A stretch of DNA of 64,000 nucleotides. Origin: Streptococcus pseudoporcinus LQ 940-04. GTDB taxonomy: Bacteria > Bacillota > Bacilli > Lactobacillales > Streptococcaceae. Made by a program: the position numbers and the translations under genes. The notes below the pieces were generated by a model, which worked only from the letters and a program-made list of their open reading frames with translations, had not been told where the DNA came from and did not search any database. Positions 50,899-60,052 of the stretch are shown here, one piece after another. The stretch is from the NCBI RefSeq assembly GCF_000188035.1, contig NZ_AEUY02000005.1:310001-374000 (forward strand). Direction: 5' to 3'. Position 1 is the stretch's first letter. Every line of letters starts with the position of its first letter.

Positions 50899-51483
50899 TT
50901 ATAATTTTGAAGAATAATAAGATTCCTCACGTTGATGCTCAATTGACTGAATTTTAAGCATGTCTTTTTGGCCATGGACACGAACTACTTTAGCCGGGAC
51001 TCCAACTACTGTCACATCTTCTGGGACATTAGATAAGACCACAGCCGCAGCTCCAACTTTAGCACGCGCTCCTATTTCAATAGGACCAATAACCTGAGCA
51101 TGAGCAGAAATCAGAGCTCCTTTGCGGACGGTTGGATGACGCTTACCCCAATCTTTACCTGTCCCACCTAGAGTAACGCCATGATAAAGCATAACGCCCT
51201 CTTCAATCTCCGCGGTTTCACCAATGACTAAACCAGCACCATGGTCAATAAAAACACCTGCTGCAATTGTAGCTCCCGGATGGATTTCAATGTGAGTTAG
51301 AAATCGCCAAAACTGACTATGCATCCGAGCCAGTAATTTAAAATTATGCGTCCATAAGAAATGTGAAAGACGGTGTGCCGCTAATGCTTTCAATCCCGGA
51401 TAAGTTAAGATAACTTCTAGTGAACTACGTGCGGCTGGGTCTAACTCTTTCACAATATCAATACTTTTTTTCCACCAGCCCAT
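50899..51483 (-). CDS. cysE: Serine O-acetyltransferase
   Basis: From ATG 51483 it has 194 residues (MGWWKKSIDIVKELDPAARS). A helical N-terminus is followed by left-handed beta-helix hexapeptide repeats: IEIHPGATIAAGVFIDHGAGLVIG, HGVTLGGTGKDWGKRHPTV, GAKVGAAAVVLSNVPEDVTVVGVPAKVV. It makes O-acetylserine for cysteine synthesis, fitting its place before cysS. GGAG 5 bases upstream decides this start over an in-frame ATG at 51504. Confidence 0.95.
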   Translation of the reverse strand: MGWWKKSIDIVKELDPAARSSLEVILTYPGLKALAAHRLSHFLWTHNFKLLARMHSQFWRFLTHIEIHPGATIAAGVFIDHGAGLVIGETAEIEEGVMLYHGVTLGGTGKDWGKRHPTVRKGALISAHAQVIGPIEIGARAKVGAAAVVLSNVPEDVTVVGVPAKVVRVHGQKDMLKIQSIEHQREESYYSSKL

Positions 51484-51493
51484 TCCGTCTCCT

Positions 51494-52234
51494 TTAAATA
51501 TCAAGATCAGTCCAGTCCATTAAAATTTGTTGATCATCAAAGGGATTAATAGCAACTCCAACACTGTCATCAATTTCATTTTCACCATTTCTAGGTTGGT
51601 AAATATCCGCAATCTTCCATGTCAAAATAATGCCTTGAGCTTTCCTAAAAGCTCCGCCAAAATCCTCTTGATTATACCACTTGGCAAAACTTTCTAAGTT
51701 CGTAAAAGCTGGAATATAGGATTTGCCTTCTGGTGTTGACATCGTTGGAAAGAAGCGATCATACGTATCTTCACTCTTGATGTTAACAAAAGCTGGGACT
51801 AGATATATTTTTTCCATAACATCGGCTTCTTGATTACTATCACTCATCACGGCATTCAAGATACTGGTGTAATTATTGATGAATTGAATCATATCCCTAC
51901 TTTTAAAGATAGTTGAATTCCCAAAGTCACCTTTTTTCTTCAAATTGAAGACTAATCCGGCTACGCCAGATTTTATGACTTCTTCCAAAACAGCGATAGC
52001 AGAGCGTTCAAGCCAATAGTGGCTCTGTGCGCTCTTTTGTTGCTCTTTAAAGAGAGCCATATCTTCCTTATCAGTGAATACTGGCGTTACCTGAATACCA
52101 TCAATTTCAATAGCATAAGGCTCTTTAGCTGCCCAAACAGGGAGAGTATGAAAAGCATTAACTAATCCCACACCATCTAAAAAGTTGTCCGGGGCATTAA
52201 TAAAGGCCCGCAAGCGTGCATCTATTTCATTCAT
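51494..52234 (-). CDS. SseB-like protein
   Basis: This 246-residue soluble protein contains two SseB-type segments (QVTPVFTDKEDMALFKEQ around residue 50 and KSYIPAFTNLESFAKW around 180), ending in GVAINPFDDQQILMDWTD. SseB-domain proteins have no defined biochemical role. It is 12 bases after pnp and ends 10 bases before cysE, a conserved position in streptococci. Confidence 0.7.
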   Translation of the reverse strand: MNEIDARLRAFINAPDNFLDGVGLVNAFHTLPVWAAKEPYAIEIDGIQVTPVFTDKEDMALFKEQQKSAQSHYWLERSAIAVLEEVIKSGVAGLVFNLKKKGDFGNSTIFKSRDMIQFINNYTSILNAVMSDSNQEADVMEKIYLVPAFVNIKSEDTYDRFFPTMSTPEGKSYIPAFTNLESFAKWYNQEDFGGAFRKAQGIILTWKIADIYQPRNGENEIDDSVGVAINPFDDQQILMDWTDLDI

Positions 52235-52246
52235 ATCCCATTAATC

Positions 52247-54442
52247 CTATTTCTCTACATTTGTTTCAGCTTGTTTTGAGGAAGCTGCAAGGTCTTTTGC
52301 TTGCTTATCTTTAGCAGTATCTATCTCTTTTTTATCAGCTTTTGGAGGACGTGGAATTAAAGCTTTCATTGACGCATCAACACGTCCTTTTTCATCTACC
52401 TTGATAACCTTGACATCAACTTCTTCCCCAATTTCAAGAACGTCCGAAACGTTGGCTGTTCGTGTCCATGCAATTTCTGAGATATGAACCAAGGCATCTG
52501 TCTTGTCAAAGAGGTTAACAAAAGCACCAAATTTTTCAATACGAACTACTTTAGCACGGTAGACTTCCCCAACCTTAGCTTCGCGAACTAAGCCCGCAAT
52601 AATCTCTTTAGTTCTGTTGATTGCTGCTTGGTCACTAGAGAAAATTTGGACCATACCTTCATCATCAATATCAATTTTAACACCTGTTTCTGCGATAATC
52701 TTATCAATAGTTTCGCCGCCCTTACCAATAACCACTTTGATTTTGTCCACATCAATTTTAATGGTATCAATTTTTGGAGCTGTCGGTGCCAATTCGGGAC
52801 GTGGTGTGGCAATAGTTGCTTCAATCACGTCTAGAATTTCAAAACGAGCCTTTTTAGCTTGAGCTAGCGCTTCTTCAAGAATTTGCGGGGTAATACCTTC
52901 GATTTTAATGTCCATTTGAAGCGCCGTAATACCTTCTCGTGTACCGGCAACCTTAAAGTCCATATCCCCAAAGTGATCTTCTAATCCTTGAATATCTGTT
53001 AAAACAGTGTAATTTTTCCCATCTGAAATCAAGCCCATAGCAATACCTGCTACAGGTGCCTTAATAGGAACTCCTCCTGCCATTAAAGCCAAAGTCCCCG
53101 CACAAATAGAAGCTTGGGAAGAAGAACCATTTGATTCTAAAACTTCAGAAACTAAACGGATAGCATATGGGAAGTCTTCTAAGCTTGGTAAAACCTGAGC
53201 TAGAGCCCGTTCTCCTAAAGCACCATGACCTATCTCGCGACGACCAGCAGCTCCATAACGTCCTGTTTCTCCGACCGAATATTGGGGGAAATTATAATGA
53301 TGCATAAACCGTTTTTTATATTCTTCGTCTAAGCCATCAATGATTTGGGTTTCTCCCATAGGTGCCAAAGTTAAGACCGAAAGGGCTTGTGTTTGACCAC
53401 GTGTGAAGAGTCCTGAACCATGAACTTTTGGCAAGAAGTCAACTTGAGCATCTAGCGGCCGAATTTCATCAATCTGACGACCGTCAGGACGAATTTTGTC
53501 TTCTGTAATTAAACGACGGACTTCAGCATGTTCCATTTGTTCTAGAATTTCTGCTACGTCACGCATAATAGTTGCTAAATTGTCATCTTCAGCAAAGCGT
53601 TCCATATATTCAGCTTTAACAATTTCTTTGACTTCTTCTGTTGCAGCTTCGCGGGCTTTTTTTTCTTCAACTTGTACCGCTGTTTGCAGTTGGCTATTAT
53701 ATTTTGTCACAATTTCAGCTTGTAGATCAGTATCAACTTGAAGCAATTCAACTTCAGCTTTCTCTTTACCAACTGCGGCAACGATTTCTTCTTGGAAAGC
53801 AATCAATTCCTGGATAGCTTGGTGTCCCTTTAGAAGAGCTTCTAACATGATATCTTCTGACAATTCTTTGGCACCAGATTCAACCATGTTGATTGCTTCC
53901 TTGGAACCCGCCACTGTTAATTCTAATAGCGAAGCCTCCATTTGCGCTTTGTCAGGGTTGATGACAAATTGACCGTCAATATATCCCACTTGCACCCCTG
54001 CAATTGGCCCATTAAAGGGGATATCAGAGATTGATAAAGCAAGTGATGAGCCAAACATAGCTACCATTGGGGCGCTAGCGTTTTCATCATAAGAAAGAAC
54101 TGTGTTAATGACTTGAATCTCGTTACGAAAGCCTTCTGCGAACATAGGACGAATCGGACGATCAATGAGACGAGCAGTTAATGTGGCGTCCGTAGATGGA
54201 CGACCTTCACGCTTCATAAAGCCACCTGGGAATTTTCCTGCTGCATACATTTTTTCTTCGTAATTGACTTGAAGCGGGAAAAAATCACCTGTGGCCATTT
54301 TCTTAGACATCACTGCTGCTGTTAGGACGGTTGATTCGCCGTAACGTACGACTGTTGCACCATTTGCTTGTTTAGCCACTTGGCCAACTTCAACCACAAG
54401 TGGTTTACCTGCAAAAGTCCTTGTAAATGTTTGTTTAACCAT
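52247..54442 (-). CDS. pnp: Polynucleotide phosphorylase
   Basis: The 731-residue protein has the standard order: two RNase PH domains (about 1-225 and 310-540, with [20 protein letters not shown] and [18 protein letters not shown]), a helical linker, KH (about 555-620, [12 protein letters not shown]) and S1 (about 622-690), then an acidic/basic tail. It degrades and tails RNA. ATG 54442 ([14 protein letters not shown]) matches other PNPases; an in-frame ATG at 54475 lies in a leader hairpin and is less likely. Confidence 0.95.
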   Translation of the reverse strand: MVKQTFTRTFAGKPLVVEVGQVAKQANGATVVRYGESTVLTAAVMSKKMATGDFFPLQVNYEEKMYAAGKFPGGFMKREGRPSTDATLTARLIDRPIRPMFAEGFRNEIQVINTVLSYDENASAPMVAMFGSSLALSISDIPFNGPIAGVQVGYIDGQFVINPDKAQMEASLLELTVAGSKEAINMVESGAKELSEDIMLEALLKGHQAIQELIAFQEEIVAAVGKEKAEVELLQVDTDLQAEIVTKYNSQLQTAVQVEEKKAREAATEEVKEIVKAEYMERFAEDDNLATIMRDVAEILEQMEHAEVRRLITEDKIRPDGRQIDEIRPLDAQVDFLPKVHGSGLFTRGQTQALSVLTLAPMGETQIIDGLDEEYKKRFMHHYNFPQYSVGETGRYGAAGRREIGHGALGERALAQVLPSLEDFPYAIRLVSEVLESNGSSSQASICAGTLALMAGGVPIKAPVAGIAMGLISDGKNYTVLTDIQGLEDHFGDMDFKVAGTREGITALQMDIKIEGITPQILEEALAQAKKARFEILDVIEATIATPRPELAPTAPKIDTIKIDVDKIKVVIGKGGETIDKIIAETGVKIDIDDEGMVQIFSSDQAAINRTKEIIAGLVREAKVGEVYRAKVVRIEKFGAFVNLFDKTDALVHISEIAWTRTANVSDVLEIGEEVDVKVIKVDEKGRVDASMKALIPRPPKADKKEIDTAKDKQAKDLAASSKQAETNVEK

Positions 54443-54454
54443 AAAATGTCTACC

Positions 54455-54505
54455 AGAATTCTTACGCTCTGCCATTTACTGACTACTCTGGCAAGCAAGA
54501 ATTCT
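54455..54505 (-). promoter_or_regulatory. pnp leader hairpin
   Basis: An 11-bp stem (AGAATTCTTAC 54455-54465 with GCAAGAATTCT 54495-54505, one G-U) and an inner TGCCA/TGGCA stem enclose a 14-nt loop, 13 bases before the pnp start. E. coli PNPase autoregulates through an RNase III-cut leader hairpin, and this may be the equivalent. A second small hairpin (TGACAA/TTGTCA) lies near 54565-54585. Confidence 0.55.
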
Positions 54506-54671
54506 TCCTTTCAAAATATCTTTTGGATACGTTCCTGATTTTGCTACAAAAAGCAACCTGACAACTCCCACTTGTCAAACTCCTCTTTGTATCAAACGGT
54601 CGTATCTACACAATTTTACCACAAATTCTTGAAAATAGCACTGTTTCTCTGCCTTTACCACTGACAAAAAC

Positions 54672-54703
54672 TGAAAAAAAGAAGCTCACTATCTGAGCTT
54701 CTT
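54672..54703 (-). terminator. Terminator after the aldolase gene
   Basis: Perfect 10-bp stem AAGAAGCTCA/TGAGCTTCTT (54679-54688 with 54694-54703), then T residues on the minus strand. It separates the PTS operon from pnp. Confidence 0.9.
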
Positions 54704-54728
54704 AAGACAGCTAATCAATAATTCCAGG

Positions 54729-55448
54729 CTAGTCTTCTAAAATTTTAAACCCTAAACTTGTACTGTCTTCCAAAAACATTTGGACCGTTTCAAGCGAATA
54801 GTGATTTAAATCTTTGCCTGCAAGTGGCAATTTAGCAATCAAATCACTGGTACATGTAATAATATCAACCCCAAGTGCATCTGCTTGATAAATATTAAAA
54901 GTTTCACGAGGGCTCGCCCAAAGCAACTCTATTCCTTCTTTCTCACGACAAATGGTCAAAGCTTCTTTCATAATTGGTACAGGGTCCAGACCTGTATCAG
55001 CGATGCGGCCGGCAAAAACAGAAACAATTGCGGGAACCCCAGACGTCAAATGGTCAACGACTAAACGGGTTTGCTCCACAGTAAAAATAGCAGTCACATT
55101 TAACTTAATGCCTTTCTCAGAAAGTTCCTTTATTAACTCAGCTGTTGACTCCCCCTTTGAAGTTGTCACAGGAATTTTAACGTAAACATTGTCACCAAGC
55201 TCGGCAATCTTTTCTGCTTCCTGTCGCATTGTTGCAATATCATCTCCAAAAACTTCAAATGATACGGGATATTCTGTAATTTTGTCTAAAACTTCTTTAG
55301 CGAATCCTATATAAGAAGTAATACCGGCTTTTTTCATTAAACTTGGATTGGTTGTAAAACCTGTGACTAAGCCGGAGTTTAAATCTGTTACCATATTTTC
55401 TAGAACAGCACCGTCTGAGAAGACCTTAACCTTTAGTTGTTTTTCCAT
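54729..55448 (-). CDS. Transaldolase-like / fructose-6-phosphate aldolase family protein
   Basis: The 239-residue protein is in the short transaldolase (TalC/FSA, MipB) family: TDLNSGLVTGFTTNPSLMKKAG, VSFEVFGDD, the Schiff-base Lys in NVYVKIPVTTSKG, GIKLNVTAIFTVEQ, and SVFAGRIADTGLDP. It lies 11 bases after the ascorbate-type EIIC gene, so it probably processes a sugar phosphate from that PTS. Whether it acts as transaldolase or aldolase is not visible. Confidence 0.88.
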   Translation of the reverse strand: MEKQLKVKVFSDGAVLENMVTDLNSGLVTGFTTNPSLMKKAGITSYIGFAKEVLDKITEYPVSFEVFGDDIATMRQEAEKIAELGDNVYVKIPVTTSKGESTAELIKELSEKGIKLNVTAIFTVEQTRLVVDHLTSGVPAIVSVFAGRIADTGLDPVPIMKEALTICREKEGIELLWASPRETFNIYQADALGVDIITCTSDLIAKLPLAGKDLNHYSLETVQMFLEDSTSLGFKILED

Positions 55449-55459
55449 GAAAACCTCCC

Positions 55460-56839
55460 TTAATTTTCTTCAGTAACATTGTTAATAGCTTGGCTTGATT
55501 TTGACATAAAGCTTGGCATAATTAACACTAATGCCATTACTGCAAGCACTATATAAATACCAACTTGACCTATTGAAGTGCCGAGTCGTCCAAGAAGAAT
55601 ACCTAGGACACCAAAATCGAAATCACCAAATGTGGTATTTGAGAAGCCTAATTTTCCTAATACTGGCAATAGCATAGCAGGTAAGAATGCTAGGAATAAC
55701 CCATTAACAAAAGCTCCCACAATGGCTCCTCGACGGCCACCAGTTGAATTCCCATAAATACCAGCAGTTGCACCACAAAAGAAGTGTGGGACCATTCCTG
55801 GAATAATGAGCACACCACCGACTGCTCCTAAAATAAACATACCAATAAGTCCACCTACAAAACTAGATGCAAAACCTAAGATAACGGCAGTTGGTGCATA
55901 AGGGAAGAAAACAGCGCAGTCCACAGCTGGAATAGCATTTGGAATTAGCTTATCAGCGATACCTTGGAAGGCTGGAATTAAGTCTGCTAAAATCATCCGT
56001 ACACCAGCATATACAATGGCAACTCCTACTGCGAAGGTCAAGCCACTCTTAATAGCAAAAATGAATGGATTTTGCCCCGCAGCTAATTTGTTAGCAAGAG
56101 CTGGGTCTCTCAGGACAGAAGCCAATGTTGCAATTAAATAGAAAATAACCATTATTAAACCTGTGGAGATGGTTGTGTTCCGTAAAAAGCTCCATTTTTC
56201 AGAAATTTCAAGTTCTTCGGTATCTTGGCTCCCCTTTCCAACTTTGCTCCCTACCCAGGCAGATAAGTAGTAGCCCAGACTACCAAAATGTCCCATGGCT
56301 ATTTCATCACCATCAGTAACCTTGAGGGTGTATTTTTGGCCAATAGCGGGTGAAATTGAAGACCAAGCTCCAAGTAAAAAGCCACCTAAAAGAATAAGTA
56401 CAGCTCCTTTGAAGCCTACTGCCCCCAAGACAGCTGACAATAGACAGGCCATAAAGAAACTGTGATGTCCTGTCAGAAAAATATATTTGAAACGTGTGAA
56501 GCGCGCGAAGGCTAAATTCAATAAGAGTCCGACTACCAAGATAGACATGGTTTCCACTCCGAGAATTTTTTGAGCCACCGATGTGACAGCCTCATTGTTT
56601 GGAACAACACCTGTAATGTTAAAACCATGTTCAATCAATTGGGACAAGGGATCTAGATTTGATACAATAACGCCAGCACCAGCTGCTAACATTAAATAAC
56701 CAAGAATAGGTCCCATAGTTCCTGTTACAACCTTATGCCAGGGAGTTTTTAAGGCCAGTAACCCAACACAGGCAATGAGCCCCATTAAAAAAGCAGGTTC
56801 TTTTAAAATATCCCTAAAAAATGCTAATATTGCTTCCAT
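55460..56839 (-). CDS. PTS ascorbate-family EIIC component (UlaA-like)
   Basis: The 459-residue polytopic protein has the UlaA/SgaT signatures LMGLIACVGLLALKTPWHKVVTGTMGPILGYLML, IFLTGHHSFFMACLLSAVLG, IPAVDCAVFFPYAPTAVILGF and GMVPHFFCGATAGIYGNSTGGRRGA. The family takes up ascorbate or related sugar acids with phosphorylation. It is 18 bases after the EIIB gene. A substrate other than ascorbate is possible because no ulaD/E/F genes are present. Confidence 0.9.
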   Translation of the reverse strand: MEAILAFFRDILKEPAFLMGLIACVGLLALKTPWHKVVTGTMGPILGYLMLAAGAGVIVSNLDPLSQLIEHGFNITGVVPNNEAVTSVAQKILGVETMSILVVGLLLNLAFARFTRFKYIFLTGHHSFFMACLLSAVLGAVGFKGAVLILLGGFLLGAWSSISPAIGQKYTLKVTDGDEIAMGHFGSLGYYLSAWVGSKVGKGSQDTEELEISEKWSFLRNTTISTGLIMVIFYLIATLASVLRDPALANKLAAGQNPFIFAIKSGLTFAVGVAIVYAGVRMILADLIPAFQGIADKLIPNAIPAVDCAVFFPYAPTAVILGFASSFVGGLIGMFILGAVGGVLIIPGMVPHFFCGATAGIYGNSTGGRRGAIVGAFVNGLFLAFLPAMLLPVLGKLGFSNTTFGDFDFGVLGILLGRLGTSIGQVGIYIVLAVMALVLIMPSFMSKSSQAINNVTEEN

Positions 56840-56857
56840 TAAATTTTCCCCTTTTTC

Positions 56858-57142
56858 CTAATCTTGACCAGACATTTCTTTGAGAACTGGTACCAAATCT
56901 TCTTCAATTTTTTTCCGATTTGTGTAGCTTTTAACGATACAGATTTTTGTCCCTTCAGGAAAAATATCCTTAAACTCTTTTACCGTTACAAAGAGATCTG
57001 CCCCTTTACCAACAGCTGCATTAGAGTCACATGACTCGGCATCAACAGCAATTCCTAAATCTTTGGCAATAGCTTCCACTTTCATACGAAGCAATAGACT
57101 TGACCCAATACCATTTCCACATACTGTTACAATTTTCAACAT
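56858..57142 (-). CDS. PTS EIIB component, ascorbate (UlaB-like)
   Basis: From ATG 57142 it has 94 residues. The phosphorylated Cys is in LKIVTVCGNGIGSSLLLRMKV, the usual EIIB P-loop. AAGGAG 9 bases upstream and a one-base gap to the regulator stop support this start over an ATG seven codons earlier. Confidence 0.9.
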   Translation of the reverse strand: MLKIVTVCGNGIGSSLLLRMKVEAIAKDLGIAVDAESCDSNAAVGKGADLFVTVKEFKDIFPEGTKICIVKSYTNRKKIEEDLVPVLKEMSGQD

Positions 57143-57143
57143 C

Positions 57144-59195
57144 TTATAAATCTCCTTCATCAATAATAGTTGCCATAATATTTAACATTTCTTTTTTGTC
57201 TTTAGCAGCAATAATAGCCTCAATATTCTCATCATCATCAAGAATCAAGGACAATTCTTGCAAAGCTTTTAAATGGGAGCTAGAATCAATCGCAGCCAAG
57301 ACAAAAATAAGCTGCACATCCCTTTCTTTATCTCCTTCTTTCTCAATGTCAAAACTAACTGGGGTCGCTAATTTCAAAAGAGAAATCCCTAAGGCCTTAG
57401 CTCCTTTATCAGGAGCAGCATGGGGAACGGCAACTTTAGGGGCTAAGACAATATATGCTCCTAATTCATTAACCGAAGCAATCATCCCATCAATATATCT
57501 TTCTTCAATAATGTTTTCTTTTAACAATGGCTGAGCTGCTAAACGAATGGCCTCTTGCCAAGTCGCTACCTCTTGGCATTGTTGAATAAATTCTTCTTTT
57601 AATAAGTCCAATAATCCTTTTCCTCCTAATTCTTTTTTCAGATGGTTACCAATAATATACTGTGATAAGTCACGCGTCAAACCTTCTTTATCCGTAATTG
57701 TGGCATGTTTACTAATAATATCTAGTAGTTCATTAACTGTAACTGGATTCGAAATGGGAAGATTAAACTCCTCACAGACTGTCTTTTTCAACAACATCTT
57801 TTCAACAGCACCCATTAATGGTTGCGTGATATAAACAGGCTTTGCACTTTGAAAAGCTACCGTTGAAAAAATCAAATCGTAAGTAGAAGCATCAAGAAAA
57901 GCTAAGTCCCCCAATTGGTGAATTTCGATAAATTGGATCTGCGGAAATAAACCTTTTAATTCGGATTGCAAGATCAAAGAAGAACTCACACCATTAGGAC
58001 AAACCGACAATGCTACCAATTGGTTTTTTTCTGATTTGGCCGGACGTTCTAACTTGCTCCCAAAATGAATGGTAAAATAAGCAACTTCATCATCACTAAT
58101 TGTTTTTTCCAGCCTTCTTTCCAGCGGCAGAAGACTTCGCTTAACCAAATAAAATAATGAGGTATAATCTTCTTTAATCTGTTCTTTTAGAGGATTTACC
58201 ATTTCTACATCATAACGTATACGATAATAGGCAGGTAGAAGATGACTATATAAATTCTCGCGTAAATCTGGACTATCCTTTAGCGTTAAACCTGTATTAA
58301 CCAAGACAGAATTGATAATGTCTTCCATAATAAGATACACTTCTTCTTGATAAAAGTGATGCAGATCCCCTTGAATACATCCAATGAGCCGTGTGATGAT
58401 AAAAGTATTTTCCCTCTTTAGATTAGGATAATAGTAATAGAATTGCTCTAATAAACTAGCAAAGGGATAGTAATCACCCAATTCGTTATAGGTCTGCTGA
58501 ACCCTCTCAGAGGTCGAGAAGGGAGCTGTATTTAAAAATGTTAACAAATAGGACAATTCACGGCTTTTTTCCGAAATAAAGGACAAGCGATACTGAGCCG
58601 CTAACGTTTCAAGAACACTTGTGATTTTCTGACTCGTATCATCATATGCCAATTCTTTCAAAATATAGCTTAAAAGCCACTTACCAGAGGCAAAAGCTAA
58701 AATCTGATTAACCGTCCTTTCTAGCAAACGCCTTAGCGCTAAAGCCTCCCCAGCTAAAAAATAACCTTTTTGCCGCGTATAGAGCAATTCAACACGAAAG
58801 GAAAGAAGCCTTGCGCGAACTTCCTTTAAATCACTTAAAACTGAATTTCTACTAATGTGAAGAAAACTCTCCAAATGACTGATGGAAACATAATCAGAAG
58901 ATAAAAGGACATAAAGTATAATGAGATCTGGTCGCTCATCTTGAAAATAATAATCCTTCAGATGAGGTAAGGAAGCTTGCAAAAGTTCATCTTCACTTAT
59001 CGTTAGAGGTCTTAGCTTACCCTCTTTAAAAGTGATTGGGGGAAATTTCTTAGCGACAAGACTATCATTAATTTTATCTATATCAATAAGAATATTTCGT
59101 TTCTGCATGCCTAAAAGAGATTCAAAATCCTCTAGACTACGGTTGGGGTATTTCAAAAAGGTTTGAAATTTTCTGACGAGCTCATGAGATAACAT
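57144..59195 (-). CDS. PRD-containing transcriptional regulator with fused EIIB- and EIIA-like domains
   Basis: The 683-residue protein follows the BglG/MtlR activator layout: N-terminal HTHs (about 1-165), two PRDs (about 185-400), an EIIB-like domain (VALSVCPNGVSSSLILQSELK near 405) and a C-terminal EIIA type 2 domain (about 535-683, active His in VAVPHAAPDKG). No separate EIIA gene exists in the operon, so this fused domain may supply the EIIA activity. First gene of the operon; AGGAGGAG precedes the ATG. Confidence 0.87.
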   Translation of the reverse strand: MLSHELVRKFQTFLKYPNRSLEDFESLLGMQKRNILIDIDKINDSLVAKKFPPITFKEGKLRPLTISEDELLQASLPHLKDYYFQDERPDLIILYVLLSSDYVSISHLESFLHISRNSVLSDLKEVRARLLSFRVELLYTRQKGYFLAGEALALRRLLERTVNQILAFASGKWLLSYILKELAYDDTSQKITSVLETLAAQYRLSFISEKSRELSYLLTFLNTAPFSTSERVQQTYNELGDYYPFASLLEQFYYYYPNLKRENTFIITRLIGCIQGDLHHFYQEEVYLIMEDIINSVLVNTGLTLKDSPDLRENLYSHLLPAYYRIRYDVEMVNPLKEQIKEDYTSLFYLVKRSLLPLERRLEKTISDDEVAYFTIHFGSKLERPAKSEKNQLVALSVCPNGVSSSLILQSELKGLFPQIQFIEIHQLGDLAFLDASTYDLIFSTVAFQSAKPVYITQPLMGAVEKMLLKKTVCEEFNLPISNPVTVNELLDIISKHATITDKEGLTRDLSQYIIGNHLKKELGGKGLLDLLKEEFIQQCQEVATWQEAIRLAAQPLLKENIIEERYIDGMIASVNELGAYIVLAPKVAVPHAAPDKGAKALGISLLKLATPVSFDIEKEGDKERDVQLIFVLAAIDSSSHLKALQELSLILDDDENIEAIIAAKDKKEMLNIMATIIDEGDL

Positions 59196-59215
59196 GCCAT
59201 CTCCTCCTCATTCGA

Positions 59216-59244
59216 ATTATATTTTAAAGCGCTTTCAATTTCAA
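59216..59244 (-). promoter_or_regulatory. Promoter of the PTS operon with cre in the spacer
   Basis: TTGAAA (59239-59244), 17-bp spacer, TATAAT (59216-59221) on the minus strand. The spacer contains TTAAAGCGCTTTCA (59224-59237), a cre near-match to TGAAAGCGCTTTCA. CcpA bound there would exclude RNA polymerase. The rest of 59245-59576 shows no gene or repeat that I recognise. Confidence 0.75.
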
Positions 59245-59569
59245 GCGTGATTGAGTCCAAAATCAATAAGGAAAATCTGCTAGCAATTGTACTCATCTTA
59301 ATAAGACCTTGCCAAAAAGTGCTCATTGTCTTAGAAAACAACGCATCCTCTCCACTCAATTAGAGATAAGAAGCAGGTATCATCTCCTCTTAGCTAAGAA
59401 AGGCGCTAAAATTGTAAGCAAGAAAATGAGCCTCGCTGACAACTCTTTGGCAGATCAACTTGACCCTTTAAATTATCTAGGATAATAAGGGATGAAGTTC
59501 CCTCCTACAATGAAATCCGCCAACTTATTTTTAGCTGCGATAGGAACAAAAAATGCTAAAAATTAGTGA

Positions 59570-59604
59570 TAACATAAAAAACATCCCATTTCTGAGATGT
59601 TTTT
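59570..59604 (-). terminator. Terminator after rpsO
   Basis: Perfect 9-bp stem AAAAACATC/GATGTTTTT (59577-59585 with 59596-59604), T run on both sides. Confidence 0.8.
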
Positions 59605-59664
59605 CCACAAGTAAAATGATCTTCAGGCTGACTAAGGTCGTCTGGAGAGATCTTAAACTTGAAA

Positions 59665-59934
59665 TTAACGACGTAAACCAAGAGATTGGATAAGCTCGCG
59701 GTAACGGTTAACGTCTGTACGACGTAAGTAAGCTAATAAGTTACGACGGTGTCCAATTTTTTTCATCAAACCACGGTATGTAGCGTGGTCTTTTTTATGT
59801 TCTTTGATGTGTCCGTTAAGGTGGTTGATTTCCCAAGTAAGAACTGCTACTTGAACTTCAACTGAACCAGTATCGCCTTCATGACGTGCATATTGAGCGA
59901 TGATTTCATTTTTTTTCTCTTTTGAGATTGCCAT
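59665..59934 (-). CDS. rpsO: 30S ribosomal protein S15
   Basis: The 89-residue protein is a standard S15: [33 protein letters not shown], then [36 protein letters not shown]. It binds the 16S central domain early in assembly. AAAAGGAG lies 8 bases before the ATG. It is monocistronic here, separated from pnp by the PTS operon. Confidence 0.97.
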   Translation of the reverse strand: MAISKEKKNEIIAQYARHEGDTGSVEVQVAVLTWEINHLNGHIKEHKKDHATYRGLMKKIGHRRNLLAYLRRTDVNRYRELIQSLGLRR

Positions 59935-59956
59935 AATATTTTCTCCTTTTTTTGCT

Positions 59957-60007
59957 TAATCCGAGTCTTAGGATTGGCGCTCCTAAAACCAAGAAAAAGT
60001 TGGTTTT
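59957..60007 (-). promoter_or_regulatory. rpsO leader hairpins (possible S15 autoregulation)
   Basis: Two stems precede rpsO: AAAACCAA/TTGGTTTT (59985-59992 with 60000-60007) and AATCC/GGATT (59958-59962 with 59971-59975). S15 commonly represses its own mRNA through leader structures; this is a plausible case by position and fold only. Confidence 0.45.
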
Positions 60008-60023
60008 GTCTTTCGACTTCTCT

Positions 60024-60052
60024 ATTCTAACAGATTCATTTTTTGAGGTCAA
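60024..60052 (-). promoter_or_regulatory. Promoter of rpsO
   Basis: TTGACC (60047-60052), 17-bp spacer, TAGAAT (60024-60029) on the minus strand; the -35 overlaps the stop of the MFS gene. Confidence 0.8.

Noticed and set aside
59153..59359. Minus-strand 68-codon frame upstream of the PTS regulator
   Set aside because: It runs through the promoter and cre site and overlaps the regulator start in another frame; no ribosome site.
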